Part shown: one piece after another, positions 8,603 through 16,920 of the stretch
Position numbering within the stretch: the stretch's first letter is position 1
How the letters are laid out: each line of letters opens with the position of its first letter
Assembly: GCF_013386825.1 (NCBI RefSeq)
Contig: NZ_JACARC010000020.1
Span: 638 to 45,022, forward strand
Origin: Pseudomonas sp. IPO3778
GTDB taxonomy: Bacteria; Pseudomonadota; Gammaproteobacteria; Pseudomonadales; Pseudomonadaceae
Direction of reading: 5' to 3'
DNA length: 44,385 bases
Position numbers and translations under genes: made by a program
The notes under the pieces: generated by a model
The model's database searches: none
What the model saw: the letters and a program-made list of their open reading frames with translations, nothing else
Told to the model about the DNA's origin: nothing

Positions 8603-10645
8603 ATGTTCAATACGCTTGTTTCGTCACGCTTCAAACTGATCGTTGCAGGACTAAACCAGGAACTTCAGGTGCTGGCTTTTAAAGGCAGCGAAAGCATTGA
8701 TCAGCCTTTTTTCATCGAAGTGCAGTGGGTCAGTGAAAACCCCGGGCTTGATCTGGAGACCCTGCTTCATCAGCCGGCCTACCTCGATCTGGGTGAGCCG
8801 GGCGAAGGCCTCCACGGGCAAATCTACGCCATTGGCCGGGAAGACCCAGGCCGCCGGCTGACCCGTTACCACCTGACCCTTGCGCCGCGCCTGGCTTACC
8901 TGGCCCATCGTTGCGATCAGCGGATTTTCCAGCAGCGCAGCGTGCCGCAAATTATCGCGACGGTGCTTGAGCAGCACGGCATTCTCGCTGATGCCTACGC
9001 CTTTGAACTGGGGCCGGTGGTGTACCCGCCGCGCACGTTCTGTGTGCAATACGCGGAAACCGACCTGCATTTTATCCAGCGCCTGTGCGAAGAAGAGGGC
9101 ATCCACTACCACTTTCGCCACAGTGCGCAGGCGCATGTGCTGGTGTTTGGTGATGACCAGACGGTGTTCCGGCGTTTACCGGCGCAGCGCTATTGTGCGG
9201 CGGGTGGCCCGGCAGCCGACGCTCGGGTGGTCCAGCGTTTCGATGTGCGCCTGGCCACACGCAGTGCTCAGGTTGTGCGGCGCGACTATGACTTCGAACA
9301 CCCGTCGCTGCGCCTGCAGGAGCAGGCGGGATCTTCGCCGGCGCTTGAGGACTATCACTACCCGGCGGGATTCACGGGGCACCTGCGAGGTGGGCAGTTG
9401 GCCCGCCGTGGCCTGGAGCGGCATCAGCGGGATCGTCATCGGGCGGTGGGCCGCAGTGATCAACCCGCCTTGCGCAGCGGACATTTCCTGGCGCTGCGAG
9501 GCCACCCGGACCGGTCTTGCAATGACTTGTGGTTGATCACCAGCGTGCGCCACGAAGGCTACCAGCCGCAGGTCCTGCAGGAATCTGTGGGGGAGGTCGA
9601 GGCGTTCCATGGCTATCGCAATCGATTTACGGCAACGCCCTGGCGCGCCGTTTACCGACCGCCGCTCAAGCATCCCAAGCCACGTATCAGCGGCAGTCAG
9701 ACCGCGACCGTCACCGGCCCCGCAGGTGAGGACGTGCATTGCGACGCCCACGGGCGAGTGAAAATTCGCTTCCACTGGGACCGGTTGGACAAGCATGACG
9801 ACAAGAGCAGCTGTTGGGTGCGGGTGGCGTCCGGTTGGGCGGGTGACCGCTTTGGCGCGGTGTTGATCCCGCGTGTGGGCATGGAGGTACTGGTCACGTT
9901 CCTGGAAGGCGACCCCGACCGGCCTGTGATCAACGGCTGCCTGCCCAACACCCTTCAACCTGCTGCCTATCCTCTGCCGCAACACAAGACCCGTAGCGTG
10001 CTACGCAGCCGCAGTTCGCCGGGCGGCGGGGGTGCTAACGAGCTGCACCTTGAAGACCGCAGCGGTCAGGAACTCATCTACCTGCGCGCTCAACGCGATC
10101 TGGAACAACAGGTAGGCCATGACAGCCGCCTGGAGGTCGTGGGTGAACGTCAGGAAACCATCCACGGCTTGAGTGCAACCACCCTGGGGGGTGAAGAGCA
10201 CCGCAGCATCGCCGGTGACCGCAAGGTCCGGCTTGAGGCGGACGATCACCTGCACGTGCAGGGCAATAGCCAGACCCGTGTCGGTCAGACTCTGGTGATC
10301 GAAGCGGGTCAGCAGGTCCATCTCAAGGCGGGTGCCAGCCTGGTGATCGATGCCGGAGCGCAATTGAGCTTCAAGGCCGGTGGTGAGCATTTGCTGATTC
10401 AGGCCGGTGGAATTTTCAGCAGTCGCCCGATCACGTTGGGCGGTGTGCCGCCGGGGAGCCGTGCAGCCAATCCCGTCGGGCCGGGTGACGTTGCGGCCTC
10501 ACCGGTATTCGGCGCCGCTGTGCCGAAGGTTTCCCTTGCCCAAGGCACAATCATGGCGCTTGCCAGGCGACTGGACGCGGACTTCTGTCCGCTGTGTGAG
10601 TGCTGCCGCGAAGGCACGTGCGACTCCACGGGGAGGGCGGCTTGA
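8603..10645 (+). CDS. vgrG: T6SS tip protein VgrG with Cys-rich C-terminal tail
   Basis: A 680-residue type VI secretion spike (TssI) that would trimerise at the tip of the Hcp tube and be fired into neighbouring cells. In order: a gp27-like module (about 1-365, with FxxSRF opening, QYAETDLHFIQRLCEEEGIHY and the EDYHYPAGF loop), a gp5 OB fold (about 370-450, DAHGRVKIRFHWDR and WVRVASGWAGDRFG, RVGMEVLVTFLEGDPDRP), then a needle of beta repeats (about 480-600). After the needle there is a roughly 80-residue tail ending in a cysteine cluster FCPLCECCREGTC (C-x2-C-x-C-C-x4-C). The ATG at 8603 has only a weak ribosome site. The stop overlaps the ATG of the DUF4123 gene by 1 bp. No tss/hcp/clpV genes are in the window, so this is an orphan vgrG module that must use an apparatus encoded elsewhere. 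Confidence 0.93.
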   Translation: MFNTLVSSRFKLIVAGLNQELQVLAFKGSESIDQPFFIEVQWVSENPGLDLETLLHQPAYLDLGEPGEGLHGQIYAIGREDPGRRLTRYHLTLAPRLAYLAHRCDQRIFQQRSVPQIIATVLEQHGILADAYAFELGPVVYPPRTFCVQYAETDLHFIQRLCEEEGIHYHFRHSAQAHVLVFGDDQTVFRRLPAQRYCAAGGPAADARVVQRFDVRLATRSAQVVRRDYDFEHPSLRLQEQAGSSPALEDYHYPAGFTGHLRGGQLARRGLERHQRDRHRAVGRSDQPALRSGHFLALRGHPDRSCNDLWLITSVRHEGYQPQVLQESVGEVEAFHGYRNRFTATPWRAVYRPPLKHPKPRISGSQTATVTGPAGEDVHCDAHGRVKIRFHWDRLDKHDDKSSCWVRVASGWAGDRFGAVLIPRVGMEVLVTFLEGDPDRPVINGCLPNTLQPAAYPLPQHKTRSVLRSRSSPGGGGANELHLEDRSGQELIYLRAQRDLEQQVGHDSRLEVVGERQETIHGLSATTLGGEEHRSIAGDRKVRLEADDHLHVQGNSQTRVGQTLVIEAGQQVHLKAGASLVIDAGAQLSFKAGGEHLLIQAGGIFSSRPITLGGVPPGSRAANPVGPGDVAASPVFGAAVPKVSLAQGTIMALARRLDADFCPLCECCREGTCDSTGRAA

Positions 10646-11487
10646 TGGAGAAGAGGCCGGAGTGGTGGATGGCTCAACAGCAGCAGGCGGGGCGTCGGCT
10701 GTGTCTGGTTCTACAGGGTGAAAGCGAAGCGCGCGGGGCACTGCTGGCGACACGCACGGTGGCGGAATATTGCAGCCTCTACGGTGAGACCGTCGCGGCG
10801 GAATTGGCAGCGCACGGCCCGATGATCCTGTTGCTCGACCACGTCAACGAGCCCGGGCTGGTTGGCTTGTTGCAAACCCCCCAGCGCAATTGGGGATGGT
10901 TGGGCAGCTTGCCCGGTGAAGACTTGAGGGGGGTTGCCGGGCACTGGCGAGACAGGCTTGTGGCCGGGCCACCGGGGCGGCAGGTGCTTTACCGTTTTCA
11001 CGATAACCGCACTTTGGCACGGGCGTTGGATCACCTGCCAGCCGAGGGCTGGCCGGCCTTTCTCGGGCCGCTGATCAGCGTGTGTTACTGGCAGGGCGAG
11101 CGCTGGTGCTGTGGTGATAACCCGGCACCGGGGGCGTACCCGGTGCCCGATCCTGCGCCATGGCTGCAAGTGCCCAACCCTCAGGCGGGAGTGATTCTGC
11201 AGGCCAATATCCTGCGTTATCTGCTGGCCGAGTACAGCGAGGCGCTGAGTTCACTGGCTGAATTTCAAGACCCGAGAATCTGGCTGGAACAGCTTCTGGA
11301 GCAAGCCCGGGCCTGGCAGTGGGAGAGGCCGGAACAGCTGGAGTTTTTGGTCGTGCGGCAACTGGTGGAAGCCACTGGGGACGTGCTGATTCGCTGGCAG
11401 CCGTTGCGGGGGGAAGGGCCGGAGGACCATTTTCAGCGAGTGGTTGAGGAATGGCGTCGGGTGGAGCGGGAGCAGCAGGATGCGTAG
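10645..11487 (+). CDS. DUF4123-domain T6SS effector chaperone (Tap/TEC)
   Basis: A 280-residue cytoplasmic protein of the DUF4123 family, adaptor proteins that load an effector onto the C-terminus of a cognate VgrG. The DUF4123 region spans about residues 17-145 (RRLCLVLQGESEARGALLA, then hydrophobic strands such as GPMILLLDHVNEPG and the aromatic-Arg stretch QVLYRFHDNRTLARAL). The rest is a helical C-terminal half with several Trp, usual for this family. The ATG overlaps the vgrG stop (TGATG) with GGGAGG 8 nt upstream, and the stop lies beyond the start of the next gene by 8 bp, so vgrG, this gene and the lipoprotein gene are tightly coupled. Position between vgrG and the lipase strongly suggests it loads that lipase. 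Confidence 0.82.
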   Translation: MEKRPEWWMAQQQQAGRRLCLVLQGESEARGALLATRTVAEYCSLYGETVAAELAAHGPMILLLDHVNEPGLVGLLQTPQRNWGWLGSLPGEDLRGVAGHWRDRLVAGPPGRQVLYRFHDNRTLARALDHLPAEGWPAFLGPLISVCYWQGERWCCGDNPAPGAYPVPDPAPWLQVPNPQAGVILQANILRYLLAEYSEALSSLAEFQDPRIWLEQLLEQARAWQWERPEQLEFLVVRQLVEATGDVLIRWQPLRGEGPEDHFQRVVEEWRRVEREQQDA

Positions 11488-12274
11488 GGGATTTATGTTG
11501 AGTGTGTGGCGAGGGTTGTTCGTTTGTGGCGTGGTGGTGGCTTCGGGGTGCGCGGTGAGGCCTGCGGATAGTTTTATGTTGGAGGTGGATCTGCCTGCTA
11601 ATTTCAGGTTCAAGAGTGATGCAGCTTATCGGCCGGCAACGGGTGAGACCTGCACCTTGCCCAAGCGCCGGGGTAAGTGGCCGGAGGACAAGGTTTTTGA
11701 CACGGTGGGCAAGCCGGTGGCCAATCGGGTGAGCTTTGAAGTGCCACTGACGGAGAAGGTGGATGGGTGTCCGTTAGTGTTGCGCAGCATTACGTTTGAT
11801 ATGTACGCGAAGTGGGGAGAGCGGTCGACGGATATTGGAGGGGATTTCGCATTCATCAGTGTGCTGGATCGGTTGGAAGAAGGAATGGCCGGGATGCCTG
11901 AGTCGGGTGTTCAAAAACTGCCCGGACGATGTCAGTGGTTATTCCGAACAGTCGGCCCCAAACGGGCCATTAGCAAGGTACTCAAGTGTAACTCGCTGGA
12001 TGCAGCAGGGAATCTGCGAAAAGCAAGAGCAGGTGGAGCGGTGCAACGGGATGAGTTGAAAGATAAGACGTTGAGGATGGCCCTGGAAGTGACGACGGAG
12101 GAACGGCCTTACATGGGAGATAACTGGGTTCGATTCCCTCAAGGTTGGAAACGCTGTATGGGCAAGAGCCTGGAGGATCAATACGCGTTCTGTCGCGGGA
12201 ATACTACCGATTTCAAATCCATCAAGATGCCTGATGGGCGTGAATGCGACATATATCCCACTTGTGCCGAATAA
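11480..12274 (+). CDS. Predicted lipoprotein, probable T6SS lipase immunity protein
   Basis: A 264-residue protein opening with a bacterial lipoprotein signal: Arg-rich n-region, a hydrophobic stretch WRGLFVCGVVVASG and lipobox ASGC with lipid-modified Cys24. Residue +2 is Ala, so outer-membrane retention facing the periplasm is expected. The mature part carries several further Cys that could form disulfides (for example in GETCTLP, DGCPL, GRCQW, LKCNS, KRCMG, AFCRG and ECDIYPTC). I do not recognise a named domain. It sits between the chaperone and the lipase effector. Immunity proteins of periplasm-acting Tle lipases are typically lipoproteins or exported, so an immunity role is the best inference. 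I chose ATG 11480 because GGAGC/AGCAGG precedes it and the signal peptide starts there; an upstream in-frame start would add 12 non-signal residues. Base composition is lower in GC than its neighbours. Confidence 0.7.
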   Translation: MRRGFMLSVWRGLFVCGVVVASGCAVRPADSFMLEVDLPANFRFKSDAAYRPATGETCTLPKRRGKWPEDKVFDTVGKPVANRVSFEVPLTEKVDGCPLVLRSITFDMYAKWGERSTDIGGDFAFISVLDRLEEGMAGMPESGVQKLPGRCQWLFRTVGPKRAISKVLKCNSLDAAGNLRKARAGGAVQRDELKDKTLRMALEVTTEERPYMGDNWVRFPQGWKRCMGKSLEDQYAFCRGNTTDFKSIKMPDGRECDIYPTCAE

Positions 12275-12286
12275 GGATATTCAGAC

Positions 12287-14437
12287 ATGCCTCTTGAAGA
12301 ATGGAAGCAACCTTTTTTTAGCGAAAAAATGCCAGTTTGTGCATTACGCGGATGTTGGTTGAGTTTTTGTCTTGTGGATGAGTCAGGCGATGGTAAAGCT
12401 TATGGAGGTCTTGCATATGAGGTTTTTGACAGTGCAGGTCAGCAATACAAGGGGCGTTTGAACGGCGACGGATTTGCAAAGCTGGAGAATCAATATCGCG
12501 GTCCTACGGTGCTGATCTTCGAAGCAGCCTATGGAAGGCGCGACGATTATTACTCTACGTTACAGAGACGCAGCCGTTATCCATTACCCATCACCGAACT
12601 TCAAGTTCGAGCGGAACAAACGCGCTTTGTCCGGGCTGATGGTGAGCGTACCGAGCGAAACCCCGCTCAGCAAAAGGCCGGCAGGTTTTACCAAGTCGAA
12701 GTGCGTGATTTGGTCAGGCATGCAGCCCACTTACCACCCTTGGCGCCCAGGATATTTCGTCCCCAGCGACATGCGCTAAAAATGATGGCTGACCTTGGAT
12801 TTGGGCCGTCCCAGTCGACCTTGGCAGGCGTTGTGTTGTTTCCCAATCAACATACCGTGCTGGAGATACGGCCGTTGCGAGCGCTGCGACCGGTGTTGTC
12901 CATCGACGACCAGTTCTGTGCCTTGAATCTGTATCAGTTGGCCTTGATGGCTACCTTGAGTTACTGCGACTTTGGACAGGAGCCACGCACACAGCCAGTA
13001 GATCAGGTCTGCTTTCCCTTGGATCCCAGTGTGGGGCGCTTCTTTTCCGAAGAACTTTCGGGTTACCAAGAGGCTTGGAAAGTTGACGCTGAGCAAGTGC
13101 AACGCTTTTATCCACTGTACGAAGACGTGCCCTATTCGAAACGGTTTGAGGTTTTGCCCTTTGATCCGGAGTTGTATGAACAGAATCGCCCAGCACAGGG
13201 GGAGGCTCAGGAACACCCGGCGCGTCTGCATTTTTTCGATGATCAGAAGCACGGCACTGATACTCAGGCATTTATCAGCCATCACGATGAGGTGATTCTG
13301 ATTTCTGTGCGGGGCACGGCTAGTGGCGCGGATGCACTGCGGGATGCCAACGCGCACCAGGTAGCTTTCGGTGATGGTTTTGGCAAGGCTCATGAAGGGT
13401 TCTATAAGGCTTATAGAGCTATGCGTGATTTTGTTCTGCTTTACCTCGATCAGTTTTATGTGGGGCAGCGCATCTTAATCTGTGGCCACAGCCTGGGTGG
13501 AGCCATAGCACTGTTGTTGGCTGAAGGACTGCGGCGAACTCCCGATCGTGACTACAACATCCTCCTATACACCTTCGGAGCCCCCCGAGCTGCCGACTCC
13601 GAATTCACCGACGGAGCTTCCGCCTTGGTGCATCACCGCATAGTCAACCACAACGACCCTGTCCCGAGTGTCCCTGCACCCTGGATGAACACCACCGCCA
13701 AAATTTGGATACCTGGCGCCGTGGTGCTGTTCAGTAACCCTGCACCTGGGGGCCTGCTGTTTGCCCTGGGCCTGGTACGCCTGACCGGCAACCCTTACCA
13801 GCACCATGGTGCACAGCAGCACTTCATGCCGATCCTGCTACCGGATGGAACACAGTCCTCAGTCCTGTGGACCCCAGGCTGTGAATCCATTGAGGACGCA
13901 GCATGCAAACGCGCATTGCAGCTCAACGGCGATATGCCGGATCGCGCCAACCTGATCAAACAACTGGTTCAATCCAGCCAGCACTTCATGGTCGCCAGCT
14001 ACATTCCTGCCGCTTGGGCCACGTTGCGCCGATGGCAACAAACCCTCGACACTAACGGCACCCTAGTGACCGCTACTGAATTTGAACTGATCGACAAAGC
14101 CCTGTTCACCATGCAGCACCAGTTGAGGGAGCAGCGAAAAAAACTGGATCTGCACCTTCCTGCCAACCAGCGTGGCTATGAACACCACGATCCCTTGAGC
14201 ACGGAAGTAGACCGGCTCAAAGACAGCCGCGACCGCCTGGCAACCCTCCGCTGGCGCCGCCTCCAGCCCCGCGACGTCTACGGCAGCCACGCCTCATCCC
14301 CAACCCTGCAATCCAGCCTGAAACGCTGGTTCACCCACCCGCAAAACCGCGAACTCACCCAAGTGGCGAGCATCCCGCCACAACCGGATGGCGGCTGGGG
14401 AAAGCCCCAAACCCTCGATATCGACTCAATCACATGA
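12287..14437 (+). CDS. T6SS lipase effector (class 3 lipase, Tle type)
   Basis: A 716-residue protein with a class 3 lipase core in its middle. The nucleophile elbow is GHSLGG with Ser402 (codons at about 13,484-13,501), an oxyanion-type VRGTASG lies upstream (about residues 346-352), the likely catalytic Asp is Asp457 in HNDPVPSVP, and His506 in YQHHG fits the usual YxHxG position. The N-terminal 100 or so residues (CWLSFCLVDESGDGKAYGG, VFDSAGQQYKGRLNGDG) look like a small beta-sandwich found ahead of several Pseudomonas T6SS toxins and may bind VgrG or chaperone; this is inferred. The C-terminal 170 residues are helical and charged. There is no signal peptide, consistent with T6SS delivery. 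Expected to hydrolyse phospholipids in the target's periplasm. The first half is AT-richer than the last third. It ends 2 bp from the convergent codA stop. Confidence 0.82.
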   Translation: MPLEEWKQPFFSEKMPVCALRGCWLSFCLVDESGDGKAYGGLAYEVFDSAGQQYKGRLNGDGFAKLENQYRGPTVLIFEAAYGRRDDYYSTLQRRSRYPLPITELQVRAEQTRFVRADGERTERNPAQQKAGRFYQVEVRDLVRHAAHLPPLAPRIFRPQRHALKMMADLGFGPSQSTLAGVVLFPNQHTVLEIRPLRALRPVLSIDDQFCALNLYQLALMATLSYCDFGQEPRTQPVDQVCFPLDPSVGRFFSEELSGYQEAWKVDAEQVQRFYPLYEDVPYSKRFEVLPFDPELYEQNRPAQGEAQEHPARLHFFDDQKHGTDTQAFISHHDEVILISVRGTASGADALRDANAHQVAFGDGFGKAHEGFYKAYRAMRDFVLLYLDQFYVGQRILICGHSLGGAIALLLAEGLRRTPDRDYNILLYTFGAPRAADSEFTDGASALVHHRIVNHNDPVPSVPAPWMNTTAKIWIPGAVVLFSNPAPGGLLFALGLVRLTGNPYQHHGAQQHFMPILLPDGTQSSVLWTPGCESIEDAACKRALQLNGDMPDRANLIKQLVQSSQHFMVASYIPAAWATLRRWQQTLDTNGTLVTATEFELIDKALFTMQHQLREQRKKLDLHLPANQRGYEHHDPLSTEVDRLKDSRDRLATLRWRRLQPRDVYGSHASSPTLQSSLKRWFTHPQNRELTQVASIPPQPDGGWGKPQTLDIDSIT

Positions 14438-14439
14438 GC

Positions 14440-15675
14440 CTAAAAAAACTCCACCTGCGCCGGCTGGCGCTTCATCAGCACCTTGCCTCCCCGAATCGAA
14501 TACAGCGGCAATCCCTGGCTGCGAATCACTTCATAGTCGCTGTCGGCAGACAGGATCAGCAGGTTCGCCGGGCGCCCCGGTTCCAGGCCGTAACGATCTC
14601 CCAAGGCCATGGCCTTGGCGCTGTTGTCGGTGACCAGGTCCAGGGCGTTTTGCAGGTTGCGATAGCCAAGCATGTGGCAGATATGCAACCCGGCTTCCAG
14701 CACCCGCAGGATGTTGCCGTTACCCAAGGGATACCAAGGGTCCACGATGGAGTCCTGGCCGAAGCAGACGTTCATGCCGGCCTCCAGCAGTTCGTTGACC
14801 CGGGTTACACCCCGGCGTTTCGGGAAGCTGTCGAAGCGGCCCTGCAAGTGGATGCTTTCGGTGGGGCAGGAGACAAAGCTGATGCCCGAATGCCCCAGCA
14901 GGCGGAAGAGCTTGGCGCAGTAGGCATTGTCGTAGGAGCCCATGGCGGTGGTGTGGCTGGCGGTGACCCGGGCACCCATGTCGCGGCTGCGGGCTTCTTC
15001 GGCCAGCACTTCAAGAAAGCGCGAATGCGGGTCGTCGGTTTCGTCGCAGTGCACGTCCACCAGGCAACCGGTGCGCTCGGCCAGGTCCATCAGGAACTTC
15101 ACCGAACTCACCCCTTGGTCGCGGGTGTATTCAAAGTGCGGGATGCCGCCGATGACGTCGGCGCCGAGGCGGATGGCTTCTTCCATCAGCTCGCGGCCAT
15201 TGCGGTAGGACTCGATGCCTTCCTGGGGGAACGCGACGATTTGCAGGTCGATCAAGTGGGTGCTTTCCTCGCGCACCTCAAGCATGGCCTTGAGCGCGGT
15301 GAGGTCCGGGTCGGTGACATCGACATGGGTGCGCACATGCTGGATGCCATGGGCGGCCAGGGTCTGGATGGTTTTCCCGGCGCGGGTCTTGGTGTCTTCC
15401 AGGGTGATGGTGGCCTTGCGTTCGCCCCAGCACTCGATGCCCTCAAACAGTGTGCCGCTCATGTTCCAGCGCGGTTCGCCAGCGGTCAGTGTGGCATCGA
15501 GGTGGATGTGCGGTTCGACGAAGGGCGGCACCACCAGGTTGCCGGCGGCGTCCAGGTCGTCGGGGCCTGGCGCAGGGGCGGCGCCTTGGGGGGTGATGCT
15601 GGCGATCCGGCCGTGTTCCAGGTGCAGATCATGCAGGCCTTCACGGTTGCGCAGGCGGGCGTTGATGATGTGCAT
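14440..15675 (-). CDS. codA: Cytosine deaminase
   Basis: A 411-residue amidohydrolase converting cytosine to uracil and ammonia in the cytoplasm. All active-site residues of the E. coli enzyme appear at a constant offset: metal ligands His56 and His58 (EPHIHLD), His209 (DVHCDE), Glu212 as proton shuttle, His241 (ASHTTAMGSYDNAY) and Asp308 (FGQDSIVDPW). Length is within the family range. The ATG at 15675 follows AAGAGGAAC, a good ribosome site. It is the last gene of codB-pucR-codA, 27 bp after pucR. Its stop is 2 bp from the stop of the convergent lipase gene, with no terminator between them. Confidence 0.95.
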   Translation of the reverse strand: MHIINARLRNREGLHDLHLEHGRIASITPQGAAPAPGPDDLDAAGNLVVPPFVEPHIHLDATLTAGEPRWNMSGTLFEGIECWGERKATITLEDTKTRAGKTIQTLAAHGIQHVRTHVDVTDPDLTALKAMLEVREESTHLIDLQIVAFPQEGIESYRNGRELMEEAIRLGADVIGGIPHFEYTRDQGVSSVKFLMDLAERTGCLVDVHCDETDDPHSRFLEVLAEEARSRDMGARVTASHTTAMGSYDNAYCAKLFRLLGHSGISFVSCPTESIHLQGRFDSFPKRRGVTRVNELLEAGMNVCFGQDSIVDPWYPLGNGNILRVLEAGLHICHMLGYRNLQNALDLVTDNSAKAMALGDRYGLEPGRPANLLILSADSDYEVIRSQGLPLYSIRGGKVLMKRQPAQVEFF

Positions 15676-15702
15676 GGGCAAGTTCCTCTTGGCAAAAAAC
15701 AA

Positions 15703-16920
15703 TCAGGCAGACAGCCGCCAGATCATCAGCGCGATGCCGATGTCCAGGCGGTCATAGGCGTTGTCCAGCGTCAGCCCGCACAGGGCTTCGATGCGCTGGA
15801 CGCGGTGCGTCAGGGTGTTGCGATGAACCGCGAGCCGCTGGGCGGCGGCCACAAGGTTACCATTCTCGTGGAACCAGGCTTCCAGGGTCGGCATCAGGCT
15901 TGGCCCATGGTGCAGGTCGTGGCGCAGCAGCGGCCCCAGGCGTTCACTGAGAAACTGGTCGAGCAGGGCGCGATCACGTACGCCGCTGAGCAGCTTGAGC
16001 ACCCCCAACTCGTCGTAGACACACAGTCCGGCGCGCTCACTGAACCTTCGCGCAGCCGCCAGCGCCTGGCGCGCTTCATCCAGGGCCTGGGCCAGGCGAG
16101 CGGGCGGGTGCGCGGCAGCGCTGAGGCCGATAAACAGTTTCAACGGTGCCAGGCGCAGGTTCAGCGCTTTCAGCCAACCCGCCAACAGCTGACGATTGGC
16201 CAATGCCGCGCCGGCGTCCATCGCAGGCAACAGCAACGTCCATTGCCCGGCACGTCCCAGCACGGGCAGCCGCGACGGGTGCTGCGCAGAAAACTGGCTC
16301 AGGCGACGGGTAATGGCATCGTGTTGACGGGCCAGTTGCGCCTCGACCACCGGCGCTTCGCCCTGGGCAAACAGCGCATCGCTGCCGTCCAGTTGCAACT
16401 GGACAAGCTGCCAATGCCCGGCCAACGGCATGCCCAGCTGTGCGGCGCGGTGCAGCAGCAAATCCAGGGATTGATAATCCCCGGCCAGCAAGCGTTCCAA
16501 TACATCGTGCCGCGAGCGCCCCAGTTGTTGCGACTGGATCAACGCGGAGCCGATGGCCTGGGTCACCAGCACCATCTTCAACGAGTACGGCTGCTCGATC
16601 AGCGGCATACCCGCCTCTTGCGCCGCGTCCAGCAAGCGTTGGGGAACGGCCTGGATATAGTCCGGGCCCGTGAGGATCACCAGGCCGGCCACCTGGCGCT
16701 GACAGGCTTCGTCCAGCAATACCAGCAGGTTGGCCTCGTCCCTTGGGTGATTGATGCCGGTGACGAACACCAGTTCGCCGCCCAGCACCCACTCGGCGAT
16801 GCCGGTGTTTTCCGCGACATAGGGCCAACGCACCGTGTTCTCCAGGCCGGCTTCCCCGGCCCGCAGGCACATCGACTCCAGCCCGGGCAAGGCCAGCACA
16901 TCGGCGACCGTCAGGCTCAT
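15703..16920 (-). CDS. PucR-family transcriptional regulator
   Basis: A 405-residue regulator. The N-terminal PucR ligand domain spans about residues 5-125 (LTVADVLALPGLESMCLRAG type opening, WVLGGELVFVTG), a GGDEF-like central module follows, and the C-terminal helix-turn-helix (HTH_30) is unmistakable: GNLVAAAQRLAVHRNTL, THRVQRIEAL, then YDRLDIGIALMIWRL. Such proteins control purine and pyrimidine catabolic operons. It lies inside the cytosine operon, with its ATG overlapping the codB stop by 4 bp, so it very likely responds to cytosine or a related nucleobase. Whether it activates or represses cannot be told. Its target may be the inverted repeat ACTGTGCAGGTTGCACAGT upstream of codB. Confidence 0.87.
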   Translation of the reverse strand: MSLTVADVLALPGLESMCLRAGEAGLENTVRWPYVAENTGIAEWVLGGELVFVTGINHPRDEANLLVLLDEACQRQVAGLVILTGPDYIQAVPQRLLDAAQEAGMPLIEQPYSLKMVLVTQAIGSALIQSQQLGRSRHDVLERLLAGDYQSLDLLLHRAAQLGMPLAGHWQLVQLQLDGSDALFAQGEAPVVEAQLARQHDAITRRLSQFSAQHPSRLPVLGRAGQWTLLLPAMDAGAALANRQLLAGWLKALNLRLAPLKLFIGLSAAAHPPARLAQALDEARQALAAARRFSERAGLCVYDELGVLKLLSGVRDRALLDQFLSERLGPLLRHDLHHGPSLMPTLEAWFHENGNLVAAAQRLAVHRNTLTHRVQRIEALCGLTLDNAYDRLDIGIALMIWRLSA

